This document shows positions 49,483 to 59,100 of a DNA stretch of 64,000 bases, one piece after another; position 1 is the first letter of the stretch, and every line of letters starts with the position of its first letter. This stretch comes from a virus, in IMG/VR virus record IMGVR_UViG_3300025120_000001, positions 48,135 to 112,134 of that record. One strand, written 5' to 3'. The notes beneath the pieces were generated by a model, which was given only the letters and a program-made list of their open reading frames with translations, made no database searches and was not told the DNA's origin. A program made the translations under genes and the position numbers.

Positions 49483-50166
49483 TTAAGGTAATAGTGTAAC
49501 ATCTGCCGTTGAATAACACAAGAATTCATAATTTACAAATATCTCTGCTGTAGATTCAACACCATTATCAGGACTCACAATTACACCAAAATCTACATCA
49601 ACTGAATTGTCTACATTAGCCGCATTATTAAATGCTGAAATTGATGTTTGATCTGTTTGAATTGCTTTACCATCATTTGCACCACCAGATGTATCTGTCA
49701 TATCAGATCCATTCTGAAATGTAGATATAATCTTAGTACCTGCTGGAGCCAAAGCACTATCATCAGCCTTTACACAACCACCTACATTATACGGAAGATA
49801 AAATCCTCCAGGAGTTACACCTCCATCAGGAGAGCCAATTCTAACAGTGTTTATATCAACCAATGTATTTGCATCATTTAGAAAATGAAATGAAATTAAT
49901 TTATATCCAACTAATTTGACACCATCTGCAAACTCAATTTCAGTTGCAGTTCTCTGCAATGTTGATGAAGGAAGTGCAGCAGAAGTTGTTGAACTAGACA
50001 TACCATCTGAGACTAGTTGAAAACCTTTTTCTGTTGCTTCACCTAAAGCATTAACATGAGATAACCTAGCAACCTGAATTGTGCTATCACCTTTTTTTCC
50101 TGCTCTTACATCTTTCCCTATATACTTATCTGGAAAAAGAGCTTTTATTCTTTCTATAAAGTTCAT
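49483..50166 (-). CDS. Capsid-associated protein candidate (227 aa)
   Basis: Basic helical N-terminus (NFIERIKALFPDKYIGKDVR, then AGKKGDSTIQVARLSHVN) followed by a beta-rich Ser/Thr/Asp body that ends VNYEFLCYSTADVTLLP. The N-terminal pattern is familiar from small proteins located after capsid genes in Bacteroidetes phages. It is the first gene after the capsid terminator, so expression needs read-through or its own promoter. A decoration or head-fibre role is possible but not shown. Confidence 0.65.
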   Translation of the reverse strand: MNFIERIKALFPDKYIGKDVRAGKKGDSTIQVARLSHVNALGEATEKGFQLVSDGMSSSTTSAALPSSTLQRTATEIEFADGVKLVGYKLISFHFLNDANTLVDINTVRIGSPDGGVTPGGFYLPYNVGGCVKADDSALAPAGTKIISTFQNGSDMTDTSGGANDGKAIQTDQTSISAFNNAANVDNSVDVDFGVIVSPDNGVESTAEIFVNYEFLCYSTADVTLLP

Positions 50167-50190
50167 TTTTTAAAGTTTTAAATATTAAAC

Positions 50191-50215
50191 AAAAAAGGGG
50201 AGAATTAACTCCCCC
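50191..50215 (-). terminator. Rho-independent terminator after major capsid gene
   Basis: The minus-strand stem GGGGAG/CTCCCC with loop TTAATT is followed by TTTTTT, 15 bases after the capsid stop codon. Confidence 0.88.
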
Positions 50216-50229
50216 TTAATAATTGTTAT

Positions 50230-51849
50230 TTAGAACGAGCCTCCCGTTACTGGGTTTCTCATTACAATTTTTAGAACTTTAGTTGGATCCTTAACCCAAA
50301 TAGCAGGCATACATTGAGTCATATAAACTCTATACCCATTGAATTGTCCGGTTGAAGCAAATCCTTGCGTTCTTCCCATATAATCCATTGTACCATTTTG
50401 GTAGAACCACTTAAGTTGATTATCCCAAGAAAGTTTCAACAAGTGAATGTTGTCGTTTCCATTATCAGTTACATCAAAAATGATAAAGCTGAATGAGCTT
50501 AATGGTCTTCCATCAATTAATGGATTCTCAATATCATTAGTGTGTAAGTTATCAAATGCTGGGTTAAGTACAAACTTAACGTTAGCAAGGAAAGGAATAG
50601 TAAAGCTTGTGTAAGCAAAACCAAAGTCTAAGTCCATTCCTTTACCAGTTACTGCACCAATATCAGAAGCATTTTGAACTAATCCAGAACCATATACTTC
50701 ATCAGCAATAGCTTTGTTAATTAATTGCATACCGCCAATACCTGTTTGTACAATAAGCTGTCTCTGTGGGTCTGGCCCTTTAAACTCAACTTTTCCTTGG
50801 TAGAAATTGTAAAGTTCAGATTTAAACATATCAAGTGTAAAGCTAGACTTGTTGTATACTCTTTTAAATGAGTTATCCAACTGTGACCAAAGACCAACTG
50901 ATAATCTAATATCATCTGGACCGTCTTGTCTAATTCTACCACCTTTACCCCACATTAGGTAAGTCTCAATATCATTTGCAATCTTAGAAAGATGTGCCGC
51001 TTCCATATTTGTAACGAAAGTTCTAGATAATGAACCGCTTTCAAATGCTTCTTTAGCACCTGCTTTACCCATACTTGCTACTAATTCTTCAATAGAAGAA
51101 ACAGAAGGATTGTTAGGATCTTGGTTGAAGTTTCTCCAGATCTCTGTTACAGGAACAGTACCATCTGCATTCATTCCACCTTTGATCATAAGATCTGCTC
51201 TAGAAGAAATAGAATAGTGAACGTGTGCTTCAGCTCCTCCTACAAAGTTGTAGAATTCTCTGAATCCAGATCCCATCTCTATGTCAGAGAATCTTTCACC
51301 ATATTCACCTCTTGCAGAACCTTTTCTAAAGTACTTAGTTCCAGGAACTAAATAAAGGCTTGCATCTAAACTAGCTGCACTATTGTTATTTACTAATTGA
51401 ACTGTGTAAATAAAGCCATCACCTGCAGGGATAATATCTTCTGCTGTAATGTACATTTCAAGTCCATTATACTTATCATAAGTAATAATGTCCCCGTGAC
51501 CAAATGATCTCTTAGAAAGTTTGATTCTAAAAGTAGTACCATCAGCACCAAGATCATTTACAGTTTCTACATCAGAAACAATAAAAGGAAGATCCTGAGC
51601 AATTGGTGTTTGCCATTTGTACTCACCACGAGCGTTGTCTACCATAATGGTATTCTTTCCACCAAATGAAGCCATCTGGTAAAGGGGCATTTCTACTTTT
51701 TGTGTCATTGCCCATAAATCAACTGGTCCCATATCCATAGGTTCTGAAGAACCGAGCATCTGAGACAAGTGATAGGAATCAATATGAGAGCTTGCTTTGT
51801 ATTGCGTGTCTCTCAAAAAGATCCCATTGTTTAAAACTGGAGTTGCCAT
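50230..51849 (-). CDS. Major capsid protein (539 aa)
   Basis: Located after portal and scaffold candidate, with the length of crAss-like capsid proteins. Distinctive segments are LRDTQYKASSHIDSYHLSQM, VEMPLYQMASFGGKNTIMVD, GHGDIITYDKYNGLEMYIT and GSARGEYGERFSDIEMG, a pattern I recall from major capsid proteins in metagenomic Bacteroidetes phages. An HK97-type fold is assumed from the family, not seen directly. A perfect six-pair terminator with a T-run follows 15 bases after the stop, in line with very high expression. No start ambiguity: the ATG follows an A-rich leader. Confidence 0.87.
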   Translation of the reverse strand: MATPVLNNGIFLRDTQYKASSHIDSYHLSQMLGSSEPMDMGPVDLWAMTQKVEMPLYQMASFGGKNTIMVDNARGEYKWQTPIAQDLPFIVSDVETVNDLGADGTTFRIKLSKRSFGHGDIITYDKYNGLEMYITAEDIIPAGDGFIYTVQLVNNNSAASLDASLYLVPGTKYFRKGSARGEYGERFSDIEMGSGFREFYNFVGGAEAHVHYSISSRADLMIKGGMNADGTVPVTEIWRNFNQDPNNPSVSSIEELVASMGKAGAKEAFESGSLSRTFVTNMEAAHLSKIANDIETYLMWGKGGRIRQDGPDDIRLSVGLWSQLDNSFKRVYNKSSFTLDMFKSELYNFYQGKVEFKGPDPQRQLIVQTGIGGMQLINKAIADEVYGSGLVQNASDIGAVTGKGMDLDFGFAYTSFTIPFLANVKFVLNPAFDNLHTNDIENPLIDGRPLSSFSFIIFDVTDNGNDNIHLLKLSWDNQLKWFYQNGTMDYMGRTQGFASTGQFNGYRVYMTQCMPAIWVKDPTKVLKIVMRNPVTGGSF

Positions 51850-51894
51850 AATTGATTGTTTTTTGTTTGTTTGTTATTTATTTATATTTGATTG

Positions 51895-53175
51895 TTAAAT
51901 CCGTTTAAAAAAGTTTTGTGGTTTTGGTATTGTTTTTCTGCTAGGTTTTCTTTCTTTTTCTTTTTCTGCTACACCTAAAGAAGCTCCACCTTTACTAGCT
52001 TGTTCTGTCTTAAGTTGTCTAACAACTTTTTCAGTAGTCTTCTGAGCTCCCATGTCCATGATTTTCTTTTTGTATCCACCTGGGTCTGCTAATAGCCATA
52101 GTGCTTCAGAAATCAAAGTATAATTAGGTTCTTGGAATTGATACTTCTCTAATAGATGACCTAGTAAATTTGTATTCTTTCCACTTACAGAAGGATATGC
52201 TGGCTGAACTAAACCATTATATAATAATGATTGTGTCTTTTTATCAAGCCTCATTCCATTTAAAGTACCTTCTTGCAATGTATGGTATACATTATCCATG
52301 TATTGTTTAGATGCCTCCGCTTGTTGCGCCTGCTTTAATTCTTGCTCTTTTAATTTTTGAGCAACAACCTTTTCTTGCATCTTATCTAATTTAGGCTTAA
52401 ACTTCATCGCTTGTGATTCAAGTTTACCTAAATCTTTCCATATTTCAATTTCTTCCTGAATCTCTTCTGGTGTACCATAACCTGTACTACCTAAATATTC
52501 AGATATAATTCTTTCCTGCCCTCTTTCTGAAGAACCGTCAATTTCAAATGTTTCTTCAGCTTGTGATAATGTTCTGAATAATCCTTTCATATCAGTACCA
52601 CCATTTGCAACATATTGAGCTGCAACTTTTAATTCATTTGGAAGAGCATCAAAAAATTGCTTAGGAGTTTCCCTTCTTACTTGGTTAGCTCTTTCTTCTA
52701 AATTAGCCTCTAAAAGTTCTTCAATATCTTTTGCAGAATAATCCTCTAATGATTTGTCATCATCAAAAGCAAATAGTTTATCAGATTTAACCATTTTATT
52801 AATTACATCTGAAAATCCATTAATTTGCTTTCTTCCTCTAGTTTCTGTTTTTTCTGATTCTACAGAATTATCTGATTCACCGTCCAATGACATATCATCT
52901 AATATATTATCACCTTCCGCTTTAATACCAGCTTCAGTTTTTCTAGTAACTGTATCCGGTATAACCACATCTTCTTCATCCATCCACTCTTCTTTCTTTG
53001 TAGGTTCCGTGAATGTAAAGTCTGCTTCTGGAGTTACTCTATCTAAAATGTTAGGTTTTGCAGTCTCTTCTTCTGGCAATGTTACATTACCAGCGTCTGC
53101 TCCTCCAAACACTTCATCAATATTAATTTCTTCTTTAGTAACCGTGGTTTCTTCCATGTTATTTGTATCACTCAT
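51895..53175 (-). CDS. Capsid scaffolding protein candidate (426 aa)
   Basis: The first 110 residues are very acidic and apparently disordered. A helical middle follows (EEIQEEIEIWKDLGKLESQA, then a Lys/Gln coiled coil KVVAQKLKEQELKQAQQAEA), and the C-terminus is basic (ERKPSRKTIPKPQNFFKRI). Acidic front, coiled coil and basic tail, placed between portal and major capsid protein, is the usual profile of a scaffold. A candidate late promoter lies 29 bases upstream of its ATG. No protease domain is visible. Assignment by position and composition. Confidence 0.72.
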   Translation of the reverse strand: MSDTNNMEETTVTKEEINIDEVFGGADAGNVTLPEEETAKPNILDRVTPEADFTFTEPTKKEEWMDEEDVVIPDTVTRKTEAGIKAEGDNILDDMSLDGESDNSVESEKTETRGRKQINGFSDVINKMVKSDKLFAFDDDKSLEDYSAKDIEELLEANLEERANQVRRETPKQFFDALPNELKVAAQYVANGGTDMKGLFRTLSQAEETFEIDGSSERGQERIISEYLGSTGYGTPEEIQEEIEIWKDLGKLESQAMKFKPKLDKMQEKVVAQKLKEQELKQAQQAEASKQYMDNVYHTLQEGTLNGMRLDKKTQSLLYNGLVQPAYPSVSGKNTNLLGHLLEKYQFQEPNYTLISEALWLLADPGGYKKKIMDMGAQKTTEKVVRQLKTEQASKGGASLGVAEKEKERKPSRKTIPKPQNFFKRI

Positions 53176-53203
53176 AATTGTTGGTTTTTAAAATTCAAAT
53201 GAA

Positions 53204-53222
53204 CTATCATATATAATATAAA
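53204..53222 (-). promoter_or_regulatory. Candidate late promoter motif before scaffold/capsid genes
   Basis: TTTATATTATATATGATAG on the minus strand, 29 bases before the scaffold ATG, in a 116-base gap after the portal gene. Confidence 0.45.
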
Positions 53223-53291
53223 ACAAAGATTTTGAATAAACTTAAATTATTTGAAATTTATTTAAAGTTTTATACAGTATTATAGCTAACG

Positions 53292-56057
53292 TTATTTCTT
53301 CTTCTTTTTATTAGTATCTTTTTTGGATTGAACGTCATATTTATTTTTATTTTCTCTAGCTATTTGCAGTTGAGTATTTGCTACAGATTGCTGAGTTCTA
53401 AGACGCTCTCTTTCTATATCCATTTTAGATTTATTCTGCTGCTGCTCTATTACAGTTTTACTTCTTGTAGCTTCCATCTGCTCTCTATAACGGGCTGTTT
53501 CTTTTATATCACCCATAGCATCTTTAAAATCAGATACCTGGTTTTGATCAACATCTTGCCCTGATCCATATCCGGCAGCTCTTATCTCTGCTACTGTAAT
53601 GTCTTTTTGTCTTTCTTTTTCAGCTTCTGCAGCTTCAGCTTGGATTCTCATTTGTTCTTGCTGTTGTTGAGCTTGAAGTTGTTCTTGTTGCATTTGCTGT
53701 TGTTGCTGCATTTCTGATTGCCTTTGCATTTCAGTTTTTGTTTCAGCATCTTTAAGTATGTCTGAAACTTCAGCAATTGATTCTGCTTTAATAACATTAC
53801 CGAGATCATATATACTTGCGCCTGTGGTATTATTTTGAATAGCCATTTGCTTAAGCTGCTCAAGAATTTGTCTATGATTTGCTTTAGTTGTGGTGAATAT
53901 GTTAAAGTCACGCAATAATAAATCTGTTCCATTGATTACAAAATTTACTTTTTCTGCTTCACTAGTAATATAACTTAACCTAACGCTAGGTTTAGTACTT
54001 TGGTAAAACTGAGCTAAGTCCGTTCTCATCTGATGAACTCTTGGCATAAGCTGATCTGCATGTTGAGTGAAATACATTTCAGTTTGAGCATATGACTGAT
54101 TCATTGCATTTACAACACCGGTTGCTGTTTCTTGACCCATAGGCGTACCCATACGTTGAGGGTTTACACCAATAGCATCAAATGCCTGTTGTTTAAAGTA
54201 ATTAGCTAATTGTATTCTAGACATTAATCTACTTGTCTGCTCTAGATTAAGTGTTTGATAATGATTAAAGTTTGTTGCATTTTCCGTATTAGTAATAGAT
54301 GTATCTAAAGGAAGCATGCTGAAATCCTTCATTGCGGTATAAGCTTTAGCATAATTATGCTTACCCCAATCTTCACCCATTGAATGTCTAGGTAGTGCAT
54401 TTTGATCAAACATGATAACAGTACCAAGCTCATCTACAAGTATATCTGCAATTTGGTTATTAACCATATTATAACCAACCTGGTATGCTTTCATAAGATC
54501 TACCAATGATGTTGACTTTGTATTTCTATCAGAAAATACTCTTCCTTCCAGCGGAAGTTTACAGCCGTATAATGTATGATCTCCTTTAAACTGAAATGGT
54601 ATTCTACCTGGTTTAGTTCTATTTATACCTAAATAAATTGGATTAATATTATCACCCATATTTGATCTCCAAAAAGCTGGTAGATTTGGTCCAATTTTTA
54701 CACCACCGCAAACTTCATTAATCCATATCCAATCAATGTGTTCTCCTTCTAGTAAATTTTCTTTACTTTTTTGTTTAAAGATTGTAGTATCATAAATAGG
54801 TTTTTCTGTTACTTTATAACTTTCATCAATAACCTCTTGAATCATTTCGCCATTAGATTTAACTCTTGTAAGATGTCCTAATTTGCGTTGTGTTTTCCAG
54901 TATGTAGTTGTAACACGCATTAATTCTGATTCACCCCATGTACTAACATCCTCACCTTCGTTTAATATCATACTTACAATGTCGCCACCTTTAGCTGGAT
55001 CATCAGACCAGTTACTTACAAATTGCCTATAAGCCAATCCGGGCATATTTGTATTCCACTCATGTGACCTTGACGGATCATAATAAGATCCATCATTTTG
55101 CATACCATTGACTTGATATTGCGCAGATCTAGCTGGATATATTTCTTGAAGTGAATGCAGTTGAGCTTCCGTCATCAAATAACCAAATTTATCAATGACA
55201 TCAGATACAGTCATTAAATCAATTTTACCGGCATAATTAGAATTAGCAATATATCTAACATCTGGTGATTTTTGGTAGAATGTTAAAACAGGATTCCAAA
55301 GTTCTACATCATAATCATCTTCCATCATTTTAAAATGCCAGAATTCTCTATCTGTTATGATCATATCTCTGAAGCCTCTTTCCTCCAGCTCTTGCATTTT
55401 GAATCTTTCTTCATCCACCTTTAATTGATGGCTAGCCCACTCCTCAACTAAACTTCTATAATCTTTTGAAAAGAAGTCTTCTATTTCAGGAAGAGATTTA
55501 ATAGCTTCAGGAGACATTTGTTGTTGCGCTTCTTCTGATTCTGGGTCCATGCCCATTTCAATCATTTTTGCTGTAAGTTTAGCCGTTGCATCGGCCAATA
55601 GGTTTTCCTCAACCATGGCTCTCTTATCCTCAAGCATCTCATTATATGATGTGTCATCAACAGCTCTAAATTGAACTTTAGAAAATCTATTAGAAAATTC
55701 TCCAGCTAATACATTAACTACATTTGGTATAATTGGATAAAATTTTAATTCTAGAGCAGACTCATCCTCTTTTGTTAAGACATCCATTAATTCTTTATAA
55801 TCATTGTCTTCTTCAATAATATAATCAGATTTATCAATAATACCTTTTGCTAACTTATAGTTCTTTAAAAGTTTTCTGGCATTTTGTCTTATAAATTCAA
55901 TACCCTGTAATTCTAACCAGTCAATATTCCAAGCATACCAATCATCATTTTTTTTCTTTTTTGGTAGAAACTGTATAGGTTGTGTTAAACTAGATGAAGT
56001 GGGATAACCTTCCCCTTTAGCTCCATTTTTTAACTGCATTGCATTTAATACCTTCAT
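53292..56057 (-). CDS. Portal protein (921 aa)
   Basis: The gene follows the terminase with a one-base overlap and has the large size of crAss-like portals. The N-terminal half is helical with YPIIPNVVNVLAGEFSNRFS and WNPVLTFYQKSPDVRYIANS; the middle has GRIPFQFKGDHTLYGCKLP and NQIADILVDELGTVIMFDQN; and QRMGTPMGQETATGVVNAMN leads into the crown region. Residues about 770-840 are Gln-rich coiled coil, as in barrel-type portal C-termini. It forms the dodecameric ring through which DNA passes. Identity rests on order, size and remembered pattern. Confidence 0.87.
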   Translation of the reverse strand: MKVLNAMQLKNGAKGEGYPTSSSLTQPIQFLPKKKKNDDWYAWNIDWLELQGIEFIRQNARKLLKNYKLAKGIIDKSDYIIEEDNDYKELMDVLTKEDESALELKFYPIIPNVVNVLAGEFSNRFSKVQFRAVDDTSYNEMLEDKRAMVEENLLADATAKLTAKMIEMGMDPESEEAQQQMSPEAIKSLPEIEDFFSKDYRSLVEEWASHQLKVDEERFKMQELEERGFRDMIITDREFWHFKMMEDDYDVELWNPVLTFYQKSPDVRYIANSNYAGKIDLMTVSDVIDKFGYLMTEAQLHSLQEIYPARSAQYQVNGMQNDGSYYDPSRSHEWNTNMPGLAYRQFVSNWSDDPAKGGDIVSMILNEGEDVSTWGESELMRVTTTYWKTQRKLGHLTRVKSNGEMIQEVIDESYKVTEKPIYDTTIFKQKSKENLLEGEHIDWIWINEVCGGVKIGPNLPAFWRSNMGDNINPIYLGINRTKPGRIPFQFKGDHTLYGCKLPLEGRVFSDRNTKSTSLVDLMKAYQVGYNMVNNQIADILVDELGTVIMFDQNALPRHSMGEDWGKHNYAKAYTAMKDFSMLPLDTSITNTENATNFNHYQTLNLEQTSRLMSRIQLANYFKQQAFDAIGVNPQRMGTPMGQETATGVVNAMNQSYAQTEMYFTQHADQLMPRVHQMRTDLAQFYQSTKPSVRLSYITSEAEKVNFVINGTDLLLRDFNIFTTTKANHRQILEQLKQMAIQNNTTGASIYDLGNVIKAESIAEVSDILKDAETKTEMQRQSEMQQQQQMQQEQLQAQQQQEQMRIQAEAAEAEKERQKDITVAEIRAAGYGSGQDVDQNQVSDFKDAMGDIKETARYREQMEATRSKTVIEQQQNKSKMDIERERLRTQQSVANTQLQIARENKNKYDVQSKKDTNKKKKK

Positions 56058-58258
56058 TATCTAAAATTTTTAAATCCGCTTCTTTTTCCCTTTCTTGATA
56101 GGGCTGACTTTTTGCGGCCTACATTTTTGAATGGACTATACTTTAATTTATACAAATTTTGTGACTTTTCCAAGGAAGAGTCCCTTTCTTTAATCTTTAA
56201 ATACCCTCTATTTGACTGCTGAACTTTAGCAAATGCAATAAGTGCTGCAAATGAAACCAGTCTATCCACGTTAACTCCAGGTTGATATGCCAACATCTCT
56301 TTTAGTAACATGGGATCCGGTATTCTTTCAATACCTAAAGTAGAACTTATAACATTGCCCTCTTCATCTAAGTCCTCATTAATTTCTTCTCTTAAGAACT
56401 CAATTGCATATGATATCAAATGACTTTTAAATAGTGTACCTGTATTTTTCCAACCATATTCTTGATATACTGATTTATTAGAACCTAGATCTTTTAAAAA
56501 TAATATCTGTTGCTTTGGTACAAGATATTTTTGTTTCTTTTTGGATATCATATATTGAATAAATAATGATATGTTATTTTCAATAACAGCCCATGCGTTA
56601 TACCATTCAATAATTAATTGAAGTTGTTCATGCGTTTTGTTTATATCATCATACCTTCCACACCAAGCCGCCACTACTTTATCTTTTTCAATAACATGCT
56701 CTATACCTTCTGGTGATTCTCTTGTAATTTCAACAGCGTTTTTATAAACGTAGATACTACACAATGAATCAGAGGTTGTGGTTTTACCTTCTGATACGGG
56801 GTCAATAGATGCATAATATGCACCCCATTTTGGATTTTTAACTGGTCTTTCCCATACAACAAGACAGCCTGTTTTATCGTGCATTTTTTTATCTACTGGA
56901 AACGTTGATATTGGAAGTTTAGATGTTCTCTTTGCTATTATTCCTTCATGTGTTCTTTCAAGCGCTATATGTTCATAATGATATTCTTTATCTTCAATCT
57001 TTTTAAGCTGTTTTTGAATAATGCCTTGTGGGAATATAGATTCTTTTCTATATGCAAATCCTTCTGCAATATTTGTTGGTTTCTGAGATATTCTAAGTTG
57101 GTATTGCTCCGGATTTAGTTTCATCTTCCATTCAGCTCTTTCTATCAATATTGCATTAAGAGCATCAACTACAAGAGAATTACCATAATCATCAATGTAC
57201 GGAGGCATAGACCATTGCTCTGGAATAAATAATCCAGATAAACCTCTTGTGCCATCTTTATCTAAAAGATTTGTTTCAACAGAGTATATATCATTATTGG
57301 TTGGATTCAATATCATATCCTTAAGAGGATTGCATTGATCCAAGTCACCAACTGATCCAGCTGCAATGAATTGCCCAGTAGTCATCATTCCAGAAGACAT
57401 TGCAGGACGCAAGTACTCATATGTATCCATCATCTTAGGTGCAATACCAGCCTCCTCATGAAAGAAGTAAGTTGTTGGCCCACCTACACCAGTTGTTGCA
57501 TTCTTCTCAAATGAAGCACCCTGTATTTTAGATTTTAAACCTTTACTTGTCTTTCTATTTGTACCTCCAATTTTGATTTCAATCTGTTGTTGCCAAAGCA
57601 AAACTTTCTCCGGGTTACTTGGTCTATACCAAGCTGTATGCTCATTAAGAAAATCTTTATATTCTTCAAGAAACTTCCAAGAACCTTTGTCATTTATATA
57701 ATCCTTAAGACTTGCTCCTATTTTACAAACGCTACCTTCTTCAAACCAATAGGTGTTTATGAGTTTACCCATATGAAAATAAGAAGAAGCTATTTGACGT
57801 TTCTTAAATATAGCAGCATGCTTATGATTTAATTCAGCTAATACTTCATATAATGCCATGTGATATTGAGCATCTCTTACTTTAGCAAATCCGTAAGCCT
57901 TTTCTTCTTTATCATAAATAGGAAGAAAGTTTAACCACATGTAATAATCTCTAGTTAAATACCATGTCTCACCCTTGTTGTGATATATAACTCCATTTCT
58001 GCATTTATTTTTTTGATCATCCCAATACTTAATAAAGTCCTTGGATCTAAACGGAGAGTTGCAATAAAAACCTTGAGTATTAAATATTCTAGCTTGTTCA
58101 TTAAAGATGTAAGCCGTTTCATCAAAATTATATTTACCGGGTTCTCTAAATAGAGGCAATAAAAAAGTTAACCACTCTTGATCATTTTCAAAAATGGTTT
58201 CAGTCCATTGACCGTTATCATATGTAGCTACAACTTTACTCATCAAGAATTTTTGCAT
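56057..58258 (-). CDS. terL: Terminase large subunit (733 aa)
   Basis: ATPase: FKKRQIASSYFHMGK (151-165) is a non-canonical Walker A of the K-RQ-GxS type with Ala for Gly, and TTYFFHEEAG (262-271) is Walker B with the catalytic Glu. Nuclease: YYASIDPVSEGKTTTSDS holds the first Asp and AVIENNISLF the second acidic cluster. The protein pumps DNA into the capsid and cuts concatemers. Its start overlaps the GroES-like gene by 23 bases; the ATG five codons later (58243) would reduce that to eight. The portal follows with a one-base overlap. Confidence 0.92.
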   Translation of the reverse strand: MQKFLMSKVVATYDNGQWTETIFENDQEWLTFLLPLFREPGKYNFDETAYIFNEQARIFNTQGFYCNSPFRSKDFIKYWDDQKNKCRNGVIYHNKGETWYLTRDYYMWLNFLPIYDKEEKAYGFAKVRDAQYHMALYEVLAELNHKHAAIFKKRQIASSYFHMGKLINTYWFEEGSVCKIGASLKDYINDKGSWKFLEEYKDFLNEHTAWYRPSNPEKVLLWQQQIEIKIGGTNRKTSKGLKSKIQGASFEKNATTGVGGPTTYFFHEEAGIAPKMMDTYEYLRPAMSSGMMTTGQFIAAGSVGDLDQCNPLKDMILNPTNNDIYSVETNLLDKDGTRGLSGLFIPEQWSMPPYIDDYGNSLVVDALNAILIERAEWKMKLNPEQYQLRISQKPTNIAEGFAYRKESIFPQGIIQKQLKKIEDKEYHYEHIALERTHEGIIAKRTSKLPISTFPVDKKMHDKTGCLVVWERPVKNPKWGAYYASIDPVSEGKTTTSDSLCSIYVYKNAVEITRESPEGIEHVIEKDKVVAAWCGRYDDINKTHEQLQLIIEWYNAWAVIENNISLFIQYMISKKKQKYLVPKQQILFLKDLGSNKSVYQEYGWKNTGTLFKSHLISYAIEFLREEINEDLDEEGNVISSTLGIERIPDPMLLKEMLAYQPGVNVDRLVSFAALIAFAKVQQSNRGYLKIKERDSSLEKSQNLYKLKYSPFKNVGRKKSALSRKGKRSGFKNFR

Positions 58259-58502
58259 ATATCATATCGCAATTCATTAATAAAACATTATCACCATCAT
58301 GCTTCATTTCAATACCGTCTGCATGTTCTGAATATTTAACAGTATCTCCAACACTAAGTGTATCAACAGAGTCCCCTACCGCAACTACTGTTGCAATATA
58401 CTCATTAACTGTTTCTGTTCTTAGTATTGTTGTTCCAGCGTAATAATCAGCTGCCTTTTTGTTCTTTATCAGAACTTTCCTCCCTATTGGTACTACTTTC
58501 AT
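58236..58502 (-). CDS. GroES-like co-chaperonin (88 aa)
   Basis: The frame opens at 58547, but the ATG at 58502 gives a product starting MKVVPIGRKVLIKNKK, which lines up with the start of GroES (conserved P..R V). Further matches are GTTILR, the ATVVAVG core, SVGDTVKY and the final NVLLMNCDMIYAKI, corresponding to VLIMSESDILAIV in GroES. It would cap host GroEL, probably to fold the capsid protein, as gp31 does in T4. It lies directly upstream of terminase, overlapping it. The mobile loop is short (DYYAG), so binding to GroEL is inferred. Confidence 0.8.
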   Translation of the reverse strand: MKVVPIGRKVLIKNKKAADYYAGTTILRTETVNEYIATVVAVGDSVDTLSVGDTVKYSEHADGIEMKHDGDNVLLMNCDMIYAKILDE

Positions 58503-58593
58503 TTTTATTATTTTTTGTTGATTCTTCTTTTTTCCAAACTGGTTCATCCCAGTATAAAAACACTAAATTTTCTTTATATTTTTTATTGGTCAT
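58447..58593 (-). CDS. Possible small overlapping gene (48 aa)
   Basis: The ATG overlaps the stop codon of the upstream gene by 11 bases, and the frame runs into the 5' end of the GroES-like gene in a different frame. The product starts MTNKKYKENLVFLYWDEPVW and then turns into a Lys/Glu/Ser/Asn-rich tail. The first half fills an otherwise empty gap of 80 bases and has a protein-like hydrophobic patch, while the second half is low complexity. It may be a real coupled gene or chance; no family is recognised. Confidence 0.35.
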   Translation of the reverse strand: MTNKKYKENLVFLYWDEPVWKKEESTKNNKNESSTNREESSDKEQKGS

Positions 58594-59098
58594 ATGCTAA
58601 TCCTTGGCCACCTCTTACGGATGTTGTTTGCTCACTTTTGAGATCTTTGTATGCACCCTTGAATGACTGACGTATTGCATCAAAATCTTTAGCTACAGCT
58701 CTTATTTGGCTAATGTTGCCATCTCTTCCGTCTGTTATTTGAGTGTTTGCCATATATGTGGCCATATTATCCAATGCTTTTTTAATACCCATGAATGCTC
58801 TAAGTGTTGGGGTTTCATATAGTTTCATGCACATATCTACGGCATATCTTATTTTAGGATCCTCCGTAGACTCTTCTAACTTAACTTCAGTTATAATAAT
58901 GTCTTCCTTTTCATGTTCAGGTAAATTAAAAAATGGATTAGATTCGGGATCTGGGCATGTCATATAAAATAAGTACTGGTATATAGACATATGTGTTTTT
59001 GGATATTCATCCATTATAGATTTTAAAAAATCTAAACTATAACAATGCTCTGTTACTACCACCTTTTCATTCTGTATATCAAATAGCTTTGTCATCAT
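58583..59098 (-). CDS. Conserved phage protein near terminase (171 aa)
   Basis: Helical protein with KLFDIQNEKVVVTEHCYSLD at the start, then FMGIKKALDNMATYMANTQI and DGRDGNISQIRAVAKDFDAI. Proteins with this profile sit beside terminase genes in Bacteroidetes phages; a small-terminase or packaging-associated role is possible but no DNA-binding motif is seen. Two bases separate it from the upstream gene. Function unknown. Confidence 0.68.
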   Translation of the reverse strand: MMTKLFDIQNEKVVVTEHCYSLDFLKSIMDEYPKTHMSIYQYLFYMTCPDPESNPFFNLPEHEKEDIIITEVKLEESTEDPKIRYAVDMCMKLYETPTLRAFMGIKKALDNMATYMANTQITDGRDGNISQIRAVAKDFDAIRQSFKGAYKDLKSEQTTSVRGGQGLAYDQ

Positions 59099-59100
59099 AT

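Noticed and set aside
52754-53191. 145-residue open frame on the + strand
   Set aside because: Antisense to the acidic N-terminal part of the scaffold candidate; Ser/Val-rich composition is the mirror of Asp/Glu codons.
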